A stretch of 64,000 nt of DNA from Paramecium tetraurelia (lineage: Eukaryota; Ciliophora; Oligohymenophorea; Peniculida; Parameciidae). Below, in pieces: positions 12,299 through 23,068 of this stretch (position 1 is the first letter of the stretch; the number at the start of each line of letters is the position of its first letter). Position numbers and translations under genes: made by a program. Where the stretch lies: assembly GCF_000165425.1 (NCBI RefSeq), contig NW_001798969.1, positions 233,420-297,419 of the forward strand. Reading direction: 5' to 3'. Below the pieces are notes generated by a model. It was not told the origin of the DNA. It ran no database searches and was given only the letters and a program-made list of their open reading frames with translations.

Positions 12299-15146
12299 TC
12301 AATCATCTTCAGGTTGGATATCAAATATACTCTTTTGAGGATTTCCAAATTATTGTTTATATTCCTCAGAAGCACAAGTTTAGGCTATTAAAATAAGAAG
12401 CCTTTCTAATTTGATATGCAATGGTTATTATTAGCGTTATTCCCAACTCATATCAGGAGCAGCTGGTAAGGAGACCTTTTCTGAAATTCTTGCTACTGCT
12501 TCCATGAATTCGATAAATGACATCTAAAAAATCCTATCACTTTCCAATTCATCTATTTACATCATCATTGATAGATTAAAAGCCTAATAAAATAAATAGG
12601 AATAAATACCAAATCAGCATCTCTATCCACGAATCTCTCATCAAATAAACCTGCTATACCGCATATATCGTGTAGTTCATCCAAACACATAAACTTCTTC
12701 TGTCCTGGCTTCACTTTCTTACTACTAAATCGATTATACACCTAATTCAACATTGGCTTAAAGTATTTGAGACAGTCATCGCATTACTCGTTAAAATAAC
12801 GCTCGTCTCTCCACTTTTAAGCATTATATTACTCCATAATGGGTCTACATTGTTGGAGTATCATCTAAACAGATTCTAACATAGAGCTAGCCTATTTTTG
12901 TTTCAAGTATTTGTCATCAGAAACTCTAACCAGAAATTCCATAAATTAATATCTACACAAAGCTCTTTCAGGATTACGGTAATTTCCTTTATATTCAATG
13001 GAGGCTGCACAGGTTGCAATGAATTTTAGATCTAAGTCTGAAAGCTTGAACGTCTTATTGTCGACTAATTCAGTGGCTGATGAAAATTCAGTAATGACAT
13101 TCGATGAAATTGACCAAACATCTCCAGTAGGATTGTAGGAGGAATACCATCTGTAGGTTTCTTTGATCATCTTATAATCCTTCCATAAGAGGTTTTTGGC
13201 TTCATTGAGTTCATCTGGATTCTTAATCACCTTCATGATCTTGCTACAACTCCAATCCTTTTCAAAACATTTTCTTAGGAATTCTTCGTTTTCAAATCGA
13301 AAATCTTTGAACCAAATTGAAATTGGGAAACTCCAAATTCTTTTTTATTTTTTGAGTTTGGGAGGAATATACAAAGGATCTGGAGTCCTTGGCAATATTG
13401 ATGTTAAGGCTTTTAATTCTTTCTTATCCATCAATTGATAATGTCTTAGTTTTTGTATTACATTAATGTTGTCTAATTGGCAAATTACAGTATTGCCATT
13501 AACTTTAAGTTTCAAAATGTGTCCAAAAGCATTTTAATTAAAATTATTGCTCACCATTTGATTATCAATAATAGTAAATAGAAATTACGTCTGTCCTGAA
13601 GGCACCATTAATGGAAGCTTTATATAAGTTGTCTAGTTTCTTTGGAATGTAAACTTGCTTGTAATCTTCAAAATCCATGTGTAGAAACAAGGGATCACAT
13701 TCCCCTTCAGGTGTCCATTCAAACATTTGCTCTTACCAACCTTAACAAATCCAACAGACACTCTCATATCTGAGGGTTGTGATTTAATCCAATCCCTTAA
13801 TTCTTGGAGTTTCACCTAGCGGTTTTTATTGGGAATTTTCATCAATAATTAGAAATCCCCTGGGATCTATAACACCCCAGTTTCCATTGAAATGAAAGCC
13901 ATATATGGTTCTGTTCTGCTTTAGACTTGTTGCTATCAATTTACAATCTTGTAATGTGAATTGATTAGCCGATAAATCACAATGTAACATGATTTTATTA
14001 CCAATGAGAAATTCACATATCTTTTAGGTGCAATTTGATTTTTCGATGATTCCAAAGCAATTCCAACTGCCATCGAAAACGACCATGGTTTTATTTTCAA
14101 TGAGGGCCTCGAAAATCTTCTGACCTCCAGAACCCTTGATTTGATTCTAGAAACGTTATTGATGTAAAATTACCCAATGCAGATATAATTCTTCAAGTAG
14201 GTCCAACTATAATATTGTATCCTTAAGTGTATCTGCCACTTCATTGGTTAAATAGTTCTTGGAGATATTAAGGGATTTCACTTTATTTGTAGTACTCAAT
14301 AAACACTTTAGAATTTTGATGACAAATTTGTCACCCAATTTGTTATCTTCCAAACTGAGAATTTCTATTCTATTTTAAACATGCAATGTTACTTATTCTC
14401 TCTTAATTGTAATTATTAGCACAAGCAATCAACTCCCAATTGTCCAATTTCATTTTTTGATAAATCCAACACTATGGCCTATTTTCCAATTTAACTCAAA
14501 ATGGAGACAGCTCCATTCTATTTGATTCTGTTATTGCTCAAAAAGAATTCTTTGACTCCTTGGTTTTGTCGTAAACCTTCGGATAGCATTTTTATATATT
14601 TGTCACCATAATGATGGTTGTTGATGGTGACTTGTGATTCATTCCCATTCATTTTGACCATTCCTAATTTACAAGGCAGTGCATCAGAGGATTCAGCCTA
14701 TTTGAGCATCTGCGTTTGGATAGACTCATTAATTTTATGATACTCATTTTGTTGTTTAACTTTGTTGAGTACTTTGTAGTGTTAAAAATAGCTTCTTGCT
14801 GATTGAGATCCCACAAGAGGTTTCTGAATTTGATCCTCTAATTTTTGTTCCGGAGATTCCTGTAACTATTTTATTATATCTTTGTCATTCGCTTTATCAT
14901 CCTCTTTTATCAATGGTTACAAAACACTCGAACGCGGAACTCGCTAAAACATTGGTTTCTTGGCAGCTGGACTGTACAATTATGGCAAAGGAGTGTCTTT
15001 CCCTATATATTACAAATACTATGTAGATCGGGGGAGTTGGCAATCGACAAGGCTCTCCTCAACTCTTCTGTTTCATTGGAATGTAAACTTGTGATCTTGC
15101 GCTTCGAATTGTAAATTGAAAATTTATTTGACAACCCTATATGCAT
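12299..15146 (-). CDS. Leucine-rich-repeat protein with CWICxGW motif
   Basis: TGA 12301-12299. Introns at 12584-12609, 13633-13654, 14147-14173, 14370-14392 and an unusually short 17-nt one at about 15013-15029. With all five removed, ATG 15146 gives 910 residues; if the 17-nt intron is not real, translation could start lower down at Met-Phe-Gln-Arg. Order: a polar N-terminus, LRR units (for example VLDLSKNEIGQLG, ILSLEDNKLGD, LNISKNYL, LHWNQIKGSG), then the sequence TIYGFHFNGNWGVIDPRGF, a Cys motif CWICQGW (about 436) and an alpha-helical C-terminal half. I recall the GFHFxGN...CWICxGW arrangement from other ciliate LRR proteins, but no function is known. Divergent from the TMBIM gene by only 49 nt. 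Confidence 0.75.
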
Positions 15147-15195
15147 AATTTATATTTATAAAATATATATGCAAAACAGTTAATAATAGGTTAAC
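15147..15195. promoter_or_regulatory. 49-nt divergent intergenic gap
   Basis: Very AT-rich gap between the ATGs of the LRR gene (minus) and the TMBIM gene (plus). It must hold or overlap both transcription starts if the LRR start is right. No motif recognised. Confidence 0.35.
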
Positions 15196-16051
15196 ATGCC
15201 CCAGTCGAGAATGATTGGTGACCCTGCCTAATCGCAATACTTACAAAATTCAATGGCTCAAGATCCTCAGTTTTTGAGTTATCAAAATTACAGAAACGAA
15301 ATTCAAGAGGAAGGAGAGATTGTAGCTGAAACAGCCAAATTAAGAAAACTGTACTTCCTCATGCTGCTTCAATTCTTCCTAGTGATTGTGTTTAGTTACG
15401 TAAGCCCATTATTAAATCCCACATAGTTGCGACTGGACTCTTTGGAGGATTACTTTGAATAGAATTCCTACTGGATAATTATTCTTTCACTCGGATGTTT
15501 CTTGCTGTCATTGGCTGCTTATTTTACTAATCCGGAGAACACTGCTGTAAATGTAGTACTGTACGTGCTATTTACAATAGTCTTATATTTCTTTTTTATA
15601 TCACTAACTGCAATTACAAACATTGAACAATCCATGATGGTGGCCTTCATGATTTTTGGATAAGTAATTTATGGCATTTTATATTTGTCAAGATATTTTC
15701 ACAATTCCTATCAGTGATGCAGAGCAGAATCGAGATGTATTACCATCAATAATCTCTCTACGTATTAGCAGGCGGACTCATCATTTTCCAATTGTTCATC
15801 ATTTATTCTATCATCCCCTTCTTTGAAATGATCATCACTCTAGTTTCAGGAGTCGTTTTTGGGTGAGTAATTAATTAATACGCTATGCTAGGTTCCTCCT
15901 CATTTACAGCACCTAAAGCAATTTAAGTCAAATCAAGTCTGGCGCTGTCAATGGCAGTGTTAGAGTGTATGTTGATTTACTCGGCGTGTTTTTCTATTTG
16001 AACCAATTGATGGCAGACTTGTTTAGAAAAGAAAAATAAATTGATAAATGA
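15196..16051 (+). CDS. TMBIM/BAX inhibitor-1 (Lifeguard) family protein
   Basis: ATG 15196, TGA 16049-16051, introns 15664-15692 and 15863-15891 (29 nt each), 265 residues. A polar N-terminus of about 45 residues is followed by LRKLYFLMLLQFFLVIVFSY and a run of six to seven hydrophobic helices, ending in YVDLLGVFFYLNQLMADLFRK, the usual C-terminal signature of the Lifeguard/GRINA branch. Family members sit in ER or Golgi membranes and leak Ca2+, modulating cell death and stress. Length is normal for the family. Convergent with the USP gene, 38 nt between stops. Confidence 0.88.
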
Positions 16052-16089
16052 ATAATCAACTATGTAATATGTCAAATGCAAATTAATGA

Positions 16090-18786
16090 TCACCCAAAAT
16101 AAAGTAGAACCTCATCATTTTATCTGTCATTCTAATCCAACAGCTTCTATTCGCTCTTAATCTTCTCATATTGATTGACCCAAAGCTATATTATAAGATC
16201 AACATGCTACCTTAAGTCCATCATTCCTCAATCTCTATAATTATGGTATTTCAGACTCCAAAGACTTGAATTCTAATTGTTTCAACCCAATCTACTGCTC
16301 CCCCTTACTTTGGATTTTGATGATCTGATCTGCCACCTCTGTTGTCTTAGTAATTAACTTGGCTTGCTCACTTGACACTTTCAGATTAGTAAGCACCTAC
16401 TGGAATATCAACTTATCAATAAACTAATTTTGATTGATCTGAATCAAAAGACACTGGCTGATTTCAGTGCAGGCCTAGATGTTGTTGGTTTGAAGAGATA
16501 GATCAACAAAGAAGCATCCTTTAAGCAAGAGAACTTCGTACATTCTTCTCAAATGGCTAGCCAATGCTGAACATGATTTAATTTCCGATGTTGATTTCAA
16601 TATGGTATAGTACTATCTTATTATCTCTGGGTAATTGGTGTTGGTAATATTTCTTAAGGGTAATTACTATAATAATGAATTGATCATCAGATACTCATCC
16701 TTAAGTTTCTTCAAATCATTTTCATAGTTTGTGGTTATCAGATTGGTTTGAGTAAGGAAGTATTTAATGTAATTATTCACTTCTTGAGGTTTATTCAGTT
16801 GATCTTTAATCAACGATATATCTTATTGCACTGTTGTCAATGTCAAATAATACAAGTACACATTTTGATTGACTGAATTCAAAAACTAATCGAAATTGCT
16901 GAATCTCTCGAATTCTCTCTCCAATTGATCCCTATACTTCACCAATCTATTTTTCTATTATTAGATTTATTGTAGAATTATGGGTTTTCTATTTAACACC
17001 TTCTATTCATCCTAGGCAATTAACTATTTATCTTTGTCTTCCTAAAGGACAGACAATAATTTCTAATTGATTTGAATCTTATCTACTTTTAACCATTGTT
17101 CCTATTCATAAATCAACCCAGAGACATTAGAATTTACTCTATTTGACCCAGAGGCATCTTTGTAGACCTAGGCAAAATCTACCTTAGTGACTGTGCTGTC
17201 GTTGCATTTCCACCAAGTTGTTAAGTCCTTCTTGTCTAATATGTAACAATAATAATGTCCACTATTAGCTGATCCATCATGCATTAATACAGATGTCAAT
17301 AGATACATGTTTTAATCAGACTTTAATAGTTTTTTCTTTTGTTCTTAAATTCTTTCCAATTAATCTGTTAATAACTAAACAGTTATCATCATTTTCTCCT
17401 TATATGATTCTAATTGGAATAGCATTTAGTCACTTGGGATAATGTTTGGATTTGCTGTTTTTTCATCACATATGCAAAACCCATCAATAGTAACCAAATT
17501 GTCAATTTATCCTTCGTTTCTTTTGAATAACTTGATAACTCTATTAAAGTTTTCTTCGATCTCATCCTTTGAGTCTCCGAGACTTTTAAGTTGATCTAGA
17601 ATTCTTTGCTCCTCTTCGTCTAACTTTTAGAGTTCGAAATTCTTCTAACCCTAATTAATAGTTTTAAATTGATTGATGTTTAGGGAGGAATTGAAGTTAA
17701 ATTAGGAATTGTTCTTGCATACCGACTTTTACTTTGGATCATAATAAACTCTATTGACGTAGAAGGAGATTAGAAATGGGGCTTGCACTATATTTTAATC
17801 GATCTTAGCTTTGGTTTTCTCCTTGTTATCAGTTTCATATTCATCAATAATTAGAACTCTTGTGTTTAAGAACCCTTTTTCTAGATCCTTATCTGCAGCT
17901 TCAATGCTGATTGATCCGAATGTGGTGTCATTAAACTTGATGATCTCCTTGTCGTTCTCCTTGTAGCTCAGGATTTCTTTGGCTTCCCCGTAGAACATCT
18001 CACAAAATTGTTTCTTTTTTTATTCAAATTCTTCTTCCTTTAAAGCCTATTCGATGGCATCCAAGAAGGAGTTTTATAACTCATTAAAATCGTTTTGGAT
18101 TCCTCTAATGAACATGGCGCTAGGTTTGAATTTTTGGAGGGCCTCGAACAAGTTGTAAGGACTTGTGTAGGATTGATTGGATTCCTGGAGCATCAGGAAA
18201 AGCTATTATAATTATAATAGAAAATTGGAGGCTAGGGATTGGTTGTCTTTTAGTTCGAGTTCAAGGATGAATTTTCTGAATGGCAGGACATTGAATAGAC
18301 TCTGCAACATGGCATTCATGTAACAAGCTAAAAGGTTATAAATTTAAAAGATTTATACTGTTGCCTAAATTCTTGAGGCCTATAGGGGTGGATTTATTGG
18401 TTCTGTCTTCCGAAATAATTGGTTTGGATCTATGAATATTTGTGAATAAATAGTACTGGGCATTTTAATCCAAGGAAAGTTGGATGGCGATTTTTAAATC
18501 TTACTATTCTATTTATTAGAGTTGCAATTTCAGTTGCATCTGAGAATTGAATAAATCCTCCTCATTCATAATTTGGGCATTCTCTTGCTCACTACATTAG
18601 GAATACAGTTGCTTACCTAATTTTAATGAGTTCTTCATGGAATGTTTATTGATTGTTTCCACATTGTTGCCATGCTTTTAAGATGTGAGTCTTTTTGAAC
18701 CCAATCTAGGAGTATTATTGGAATAATTGATCAAATATGGTCGATGTGTGTTTAAAGCTGCGATTTAATTGTTTGTTGGTTCCCAT
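16090..18786 (-). CDS. Ubiquitin-specific protease, USP25/28-like
   Basis: ATG 18786-18784, TGA 16092-16090, introns 16186-16210, 18328-18358 and 18592-18616; 871 residues. The Cys box GLKNLGNTCYMNAMLQSL is at about residue 140. The 31-nt intron falls inside the Thr codon just before the catalytic Cys. The His box SVLMHDGSANSGHYYCYI with WWKCND (about 495) resembles USP25/28. A helical QIEQQDLKIAIQLSL stretch upstream looks like a ubiquitin-interacting motif, and a long coiled-coil C-terminal half follows. It should cleave ubiquitin from conjugates. The ATG lies only 20 nt from that of the divergent TPR gene. Confidence 0.9.
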
Positions 18787-18806
18787 TATATTTTATTATA
18801 TTTAAT
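18787..18806. promoter_or_regulatory. 20-nt divergent intergenic gap
   Basis: Only 20 nt, almost all A/T, separate the start codons of the USP gene (minus) and the TPR gene (plus). Transcripts probably overlap or start inside the opposite coding region. Confidence 0.4.
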
Positions 18807-21051
18807 ATGCAATAACAATCGACACAATAATAATAGAGATAAGATACGGTAGTGCTCAAAGAAAGAGAAGAAAGACGATTTGAAGAGTTTTTTAATAAAT
18901 TTTCCAGGAATGGCACTTCATTGAATTTTGCCGACATCCTCATGTTTGCACTCGATCGCAGTCTGGTTACCAATGGCAACAATTTCAGCATGTTCTTGAC
19001 TCATTTCGACGATGCATTGGGAGATGTAAAAGGGGAAAGAGCACTCAATAAGCCTTAATTTTATTTCTTTCTCAAGTAACTGGCAAAGAAGATCTTTCAC
19101 AATGACCCTCTTCATCTGGAGAAGATGTTAAACGAGATCTTATCTGAGAAAAGTGCAGTTAGAGATCACAATGTGGAGCCCAATCGAATAATTGTGCTTG
19201 ATGAAACTAATAAAAGATTATTGGCTGAATCCTCCATCTAGGCTATCTCACTCTACGAAAGGGAATTAAAGAACATATTCACAATCTACATGCAAGAGAA
19301 CTTGACACATGGCATAATCATGTTGAGATGGAAGGAAATTTGGGTTTAGAATAAAAAGATGAATATGGTATCATTAGTTAAATTTTTAAGAGATGCAGAA
19401 ATCGTACCTCATATTCTCTCTATCGAATAATTGGAGGAAATTCTAATGAAGATTATTCCACCCATCAATAACAAGGAATACGACTTTTTTTAAAAGGGTC
19501 ATTTCATTTAAATTTATGAAAAAAATCTAACAAACTGCAATGATACTGATCCCTAAATCTTAATTCATGAGCTTCAATTGCTTCTCGCCAGAATCTCATT
19601 CGAATTAGGACTCAAAGAAGAAGGAGGAGGAAATCAAAATAATAGAAAGCTCGATGTCGAAAAATATATCAGGAAGTTCTTTGGCGAATTAATGCTATTT
19701 AGAAAGAATGAGAGTATAGAAGGTCCACTCCCCAATTTAAATAGAAAACTTATTAAAAACTTGGAGAAATTCGCTCAAAAACTGCTGAATGATTTAAGCG
19801 ATTTTGAAGATAAGGATTCTTCAGATGATGAACCAGATGGAACAGATGAGTTACAAAGGATAGCAGCATTGTAAGGATCTCTATTATTCGAATAAGGTAT
19901 ATATACATAATCATTGTAAGTGTCACTCAACATCCCTGTAGATTAAGTGATTAAAATGCTAGATAAGGAATTACCTCTGATTCCTCCTTTGCCTTAATAA
20001 GAAAAGCAAATGCCTAAATGGGATCCAGAGAAGAGAGTAGTTATAGGAAATCCAAAACCAGAGTCTCCTAAAAATAAGAATGCCAAACCTAAACCAACCA
20101 AAAAACAGTAGTAGAGAAGAAAAGCTGGAGAACCTGAACCTAGGAAAGTCATTTTTGAATAAAAAACAGAACCTAAATAATCAGAATTTTATATTCAGGA
20201 ACTAGCTGATAAATTGAAATTCGAATAAAAACTTATCTCCGATGTTGAACGCGGTTCTCTCTCAGATGTCTAGGTTGCCCCTGTGCTTATACCAGAAGTG
20301 TTATATCCTCCAAATCCTCCTTTGGATGTATAATTTCTAGTAGAAGCTGCAATCAATTCTCACAATGAAGCTAATTTTGTGTTTGCTATCTAGAATTATG
20401 ATGATGCAAGAGTAAGATTCAATTGATATCATAGAAAAAATGGATTACTTCTACAGGAAGAGATTTAACTGATGGATTAGAACTGTACTTTGAGTTCAGC
20501 AAGGCTACTGTGTATGAATCTGCTGGAAGAGATGATTTAGCTTTAGTGGCTTATTTGAATGCCAGGCAATTTTCAACCAAATTACCCACAAATAACCCTG
20601 ATAAGGCTTTGGCCTATTGCGGACTTGGATCAGTGTTCTATAATACAGAGGAATATGATTGGGCACTTAGAGCATTTTTGAAGGTATTGAATATAGTAAC
20701 TTGCATTAGGCTAGAGAATACAGAGAAAATAGTATTGGTATAGAAACGGTTGACACTGCTACTGTGTACAATAATTTAGGATGCTGTATGTATATGTTAG
20801 AACGCAATAAGGAGGTAATCGATTTAATATTATATCCATAGTCTTATGGATATTTCAAATTGGCTCATGCCATTTTAGAATCTTAGTTGGGTCAATTTCA
20901 TCCAAGAACATTGACTGCAGCTAGGAATATCAATAAATCTAAAAATTGTTGGTTTGAAAACAAGCCAGAGTTTCCTAAATTATGGGTTGAATATGCTTAA
21001 GACCCTTTTGCAGGGGGAAAGAAGAAGAAAAAGAAGAAGGGAAAGAAGTGA
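18807..21051 (+). CDS. TPR protein, probably ciliary
   Basis: ATG 18807 (the frame reads Met-Gln-Gln-Gln-Ser-Thr-Gln...), TGA 21049-21051, introns 20412-20434, 20684-20709 and 20815-20841; 722 residues. The N-terminal two thirds are helical, then a Lys/Pro-rich linker (PKNKNAKPKPTKK), then TPR-like helices: DLALVAYLNARQF, KALAYCGLGSVFYNTEEYDW, TVYNNLGCCMYMLER and YFKLAHAILESQLG. The tail is poly-Lys. The pattern resembles TPR proteins found in ciliated protists and I infer a ciliary or cytoplasmic scaffold role, but I do not recognise a named orthologue. Confidence 0.75.
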
Positions 21052-21146
21052 TCTTTTATATAACTATAATTATTTTTCTTATTAATAGTGTGTTTAAGTT
21101 ATTATAAGAATTGAGAAAATAAAATATTATTAAGAAATTTAATTAG

Positions 21147-21497
21147 TTGCCTTTGAAATCTGCTGCTTTATTTGAAAAGATGGGTCCATTCATCAAAAGC
21201 CAAGGAAATAGGATTAGTTAAAGAAAAACAATGCTGTGTATTACTTTGAGGTGTCAAAGGCAAAAGGAGAAACTCCAGAATTTTGGACTGTTGATATTAC
21301 TATGATAGTCAATTTCCAAGGGAAACGTTGGAACAGCTGATGCCACCTTCACCATGGTAGATGACGATATGATTGCTATGGCTTAAGGGAAGTTGAATCC
21401 TCAATAGGCTTTTATGCAAGGTTAGATGAAAATCAAGGGAAACATGGCTGCAACAACCAAATTCACCCCAGATGTTGCCAAAGGATGCAAAACTTGA
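21147..21497 (+). pseudogene. Decayed SCP-2 (sterol carrier) domain gene
   Basis: Three reading frames in succession give one SCP-2 domain: LKSAALFEKMGPFIKSQG, then NNAVYYFEVSKAKGETPEFW, then GNVGTADATFTMVDDDMIAM...GKLNPQQAFMQGQMKIKGNM, ending TGA 21495-21497. The first shift (about 21205-21221) has no GT-AG intron to explain it. The second could be a 19-nt intron (21290-21308), but that would delete the conserved Val-Asp. The expected start codon reads TTG (21147) and no ATG is in frame upstream, apart from a Met inside the domain. SCP-2 domains bind lipids. I call it a pseudogene with a start mutation and one or two indels. Its stop lies 20 nt from the neighbouring minus-strand stop. Confidence 0.72.
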
Positions 21498-21517
21498 GTA
21501 AAATATTAAGATCCATA

Positions 21518-22316
21518 TCATAATATCACATTCGATTATGAAGTCTTTATAAATTACACAATCTTTCTACTTACTTCTCCTTCGCAAAGTTCTTTGTTAC
21601 CAAACCACTTTATTGATCTTTGGAGATCAATTTCAATTGAATGAGGAGCTTTATTTAATAATTATTAAAACTTATTGACTTTCGGCTCCTATTGGAAAGT
21701 TATTTCAGAGTAATTCTTATTGATATTATTCTGAATTGGACTCCTATTGTAATTTTAAGGAGAAACCCTCTTGTTTTGATTCTATGGAGAAACTCTCTAG
21801 TATTTCGGATTGCTCTGTATCATCAAAGGTCGTTTGCATTATTATTATTATTGAAATTGAGGTAGAATAGGTTTTTGATTTCTCTTCTTGCTTGGTTTCA
21901 TGTTGATGAATTTGGTATCTACTTAGAAGTTCAGGATTGATTTAATTTCCTTTTGAGGTTTCTCTATTTGCTATTGGTTGCCCACCTATATTTTGCCTTG
22001 GTCTCTAAATGTAAGGGATTGCTTTGGAGATTTGGAGAGTTGAGGAGGTAGTTCAATCTGCTGCTTATAATTTCTCTCTATATCGTATTGTAAATTCTGT
22101 TTGATTGAGGGAGGAGGAGTTTGATTGAGTTGATTTCTTTTGGTCTCATTCTATTTTTCATTCGTGGGATAGGTAAACTTGTATTTGGTATCTAAATCCT
22201 TAAAATACTCCTTTAGATACCTCAAAATTGAAACTACCCAAAGATGATCTTTGTGGCACTCTAATGAATTGTTGTTCTTCAATTTGGAATTCGTCTGGAC
22301 ATTATGAAAAATTCAT
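21518..22316 (-). CDS. Gln/Asn/Pro-rich hypothetical protein
   Basis: ATG 22316-22314, one 22-nt intron (22199-22220), TGA 21520-21518; 258 residues. Low-complexity and basic: short repeats QRVSPQNQNKRVSPQNYNRSP, Pro/Gln/Lys-rich stretches and a poly-Gln run. The only part that looks folded is the C-terminus (HSIEIDLQRSIKWFGNKELC). I do not recognise it. It is divergent from the L23a gene (180 nt) and nearly touches the SCP-2 remnant. Confidence 0.65.
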
Positions 22317-22496
22317 ATTGTTTTTATTATAATATTTATATATTTATTTATTTTGGAGATGTTGCAATTTAGATGGATATACAGAGTGGTATTGATTTGA
22401 GAACTGAGCCTTTGAGGAATGGAGGCAGTCCATTTATTTGGTGTTATTTATGAAATAATTAAAAAAAAAGATTGTTTTTTAAAAATAATTTTAAAA

Positions 22497-23001
22497 ATGC
22501 CAAAGGGATAAACAACAAATACATAAAAAGCATAGAAGGCAGCTAAAAATGCAAGAGTTGCCAAGAAGGTTGTGAGAGCTAGAAAGCATTTCCAAAATAG
22601 ATTCCACACAGAAAAGCCATTAGCTTTATCTAGAAAACCCAAATTCACAAGGTTAGGGCAATTATCGAAATAATCATAGATTAACAAGATAACTTACTCC
22701 CGTTTCCAAGGGGTTAGATTTCTAAAATGTGCTTAGACACCCACTTATTACAGAAAAGGACATGAAAAAGATGGAAGATGAAAACACCATGGTGTTCTAT
22801 GTGAATTAAAAATCAACTAAGCCATAAATTAAAAGAGCATTTTAGAAAATCTATGAAGTTAAGGTCAGAAAAGTTAATGTAATAATAATGCTCAATATTT
22901 TAAAGATCCTTAACACTTTCGGTGGCAAGAAGAAGGCCTACATCAGATTGGGTGGAGAGAATGATGCTCTCAACTTGGCCAACAAGATCGGAATTATTTG
23001 A
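22497..23001 (+). CDS. RPL23A: Ribosomal protein L23a (uL23)
   Basis: ATG 22497, TGA 22999-23001, introns 22652-22679 (28 nt) and 22879-22905 (27 nt, ending AAAG); 149 residues. A basic Lys/Ala/Arg N-terminus (KNARVAKKVVRARKHF) precedes the conserved core VLRHPLITEKDMKKMEDENT, VKVRKVN and KKKAYIRLGGENDALNLANK-IGII. This is a large-subunit protein at the peptide exit tunnel that binds 26S rRNA and contacts SRP. Length matches eukaryotic L23a. It is the only ribosomal gene in the window. Confidence 0.95.
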
Positions 23002-23068
23002 GCTCACAAAATAATTTATCAAAGTACAATAATAATATATATTTATTCATTCACTATTTTCTTTAATT

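Noticed and set aside
13633-13815. Short minus-strand ORF beginning VKLQELRDWIKS
   Set aside because: It is in the wrong frame. The neighbouring frame carries the CWICQGW module and joins through the 22-nt intron 13633-13654.
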